A stretch of DNA of 64,000 bases from Pseudomonas quebecensis (GTDB lineage: Bacteria > Pseudomonadota > Gammaproteobacteria > Pseudomonadales > Pseudomonadaceae), in NCBI RefSeq assembly GCF_026410085.1, contig NZ_CP112866.1:1488001-1552000 (forward strand), read 5' to 3'. Below the pieces are notes generated by a model. It saw only the letters and a list, made by a program, of their open reading frames with translations. It made no database searches and was not told the DNA's origin. Positions within the stretch are counted from its first letter, which is position 1. Every line of letters begins with the position of its first letter. The position numbers and the translations under genes are program-made. Shown here piece by piece: positions 63,867 through 64,000 of the stretch.

Positions 63867-64000
63867 CGCGCCATCATCAGGGAGGTGCCGGTTGGACCCA
63901 TGCCGACCGGTAAGGTTTCGAGGATGAACTAGTCGGTGGGCCCGCGTATACTGGCGCGCTTGGTTATCACCCCTGAGTGATTACAACTGATTTCACGGAG
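63867..64000 (+). promoter_or_regulatory. Leader of a gene beyond the window end
   Basis: A non-coding 134-base stretch that ends in CACGGAG, a likely ribosome binding site for a plus-strand gene starting after 64000. A TATACT-like -10 (63947) is visible. By gene order with P. aeruginosa the next gene is probably aroC; this is inference only. Confidence 0.4.

Overview
The window is chromosomal DNA from a Pseudomonas of the P. fluorescens group. The evidence is the high G+C coding sequence, the many 'GTGGGAGGGGGC-TTG-CCCCCTCCCAC' type REP elements between genes, pyoverdine genes under Fur/PvdS-type control, and several gene orders that also occur in P. aeruginosa (pvdS-pvdG-pvdL, pvdH-mbtH-like, dsbG-tlpA-dsbD2-regulator-kinase, minC-minD-minE-rluA-apeB, folE...prmB). 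I see no tRNA, rRNA, CRISPR array, insertion sequence or prophage.

Layout. 1-3.6 kb: housekeeping and regulatory genes (MOSC protein, ppnP, DEDDh exonuclease, TetR regulator, periplasmic solute-binding protein). 3.6-18.2 kb: the start of the pyoverdine pathway, with the ECF sigma factor PvdS (Fur box upstream), the type II thioesterase PvdG and the 4298-residue NRPS PvdL, which builds the acyl-Glu-(D-Tyr)-Dab chromophore precursor. 18.2-19.0 kb: a low-G+C stretch holding a small gene broken by a frameshift just after its start codon. 19.0-24.6 kb: a periplasmic disulfide module (dsbG, an Lgt-like/TlpA fusion, dsbD) divergent from a two-component system. 24.7-27.4 kb: an AmpDh3-like amidase, then PvdH (makes Dab for PvdL, preceded by an exact PvdS iron-starvation box) and an MbtH-like NRPS partner.

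27.4-36.4 kb: an MscS-family channel, a 58-residue membrane protein, aminopeptidase ApeB, RluA, MinE/MinD/MinC, a lipid A acyltransferase and a patatin-like phospholipase. 36.4-44.1 kb: a complete urate-to-glyoxylate pathway: Tsx-like porin, urate/xanthine permease, membrane-bound cytochrome-c-linked urate oxidase PuuD, UraH, UraD, PuuE, allantoicase and ureidoglycolate lyase. Palindromes of the type TTGTATACAA lie in the puuE/uraH intergenic region and again before a purine permease at 51.6 kb, which suggests one local purine regulon.

44.3-49.5 kb: a lone 1756-residue protein of the 'dermonecrotic toxin'/DUF6543 type, with a hydrophobic segment and an unrecognised C-terminal domain of about 360 residues. 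It is the best candidate for undescribed biology in the window. 49.5-58 kb: LysE exporter, AzgA-type purine permease, MarR regulator divergent from a PLP aminotransferase plus GST, and a LysR-controlled CitMHS transporter with two AtuA-family proteins of unknown substrate. 58-64 kb: glutaredoxin-like protein, folE, Smr-domain protein, a small membrane protein, isochorismatase-like hydrolase, prmB, a GNAT-like tail-anchored protein and an alpha/beta hydrolase. The window ends just upstream of another plus-strand gene.
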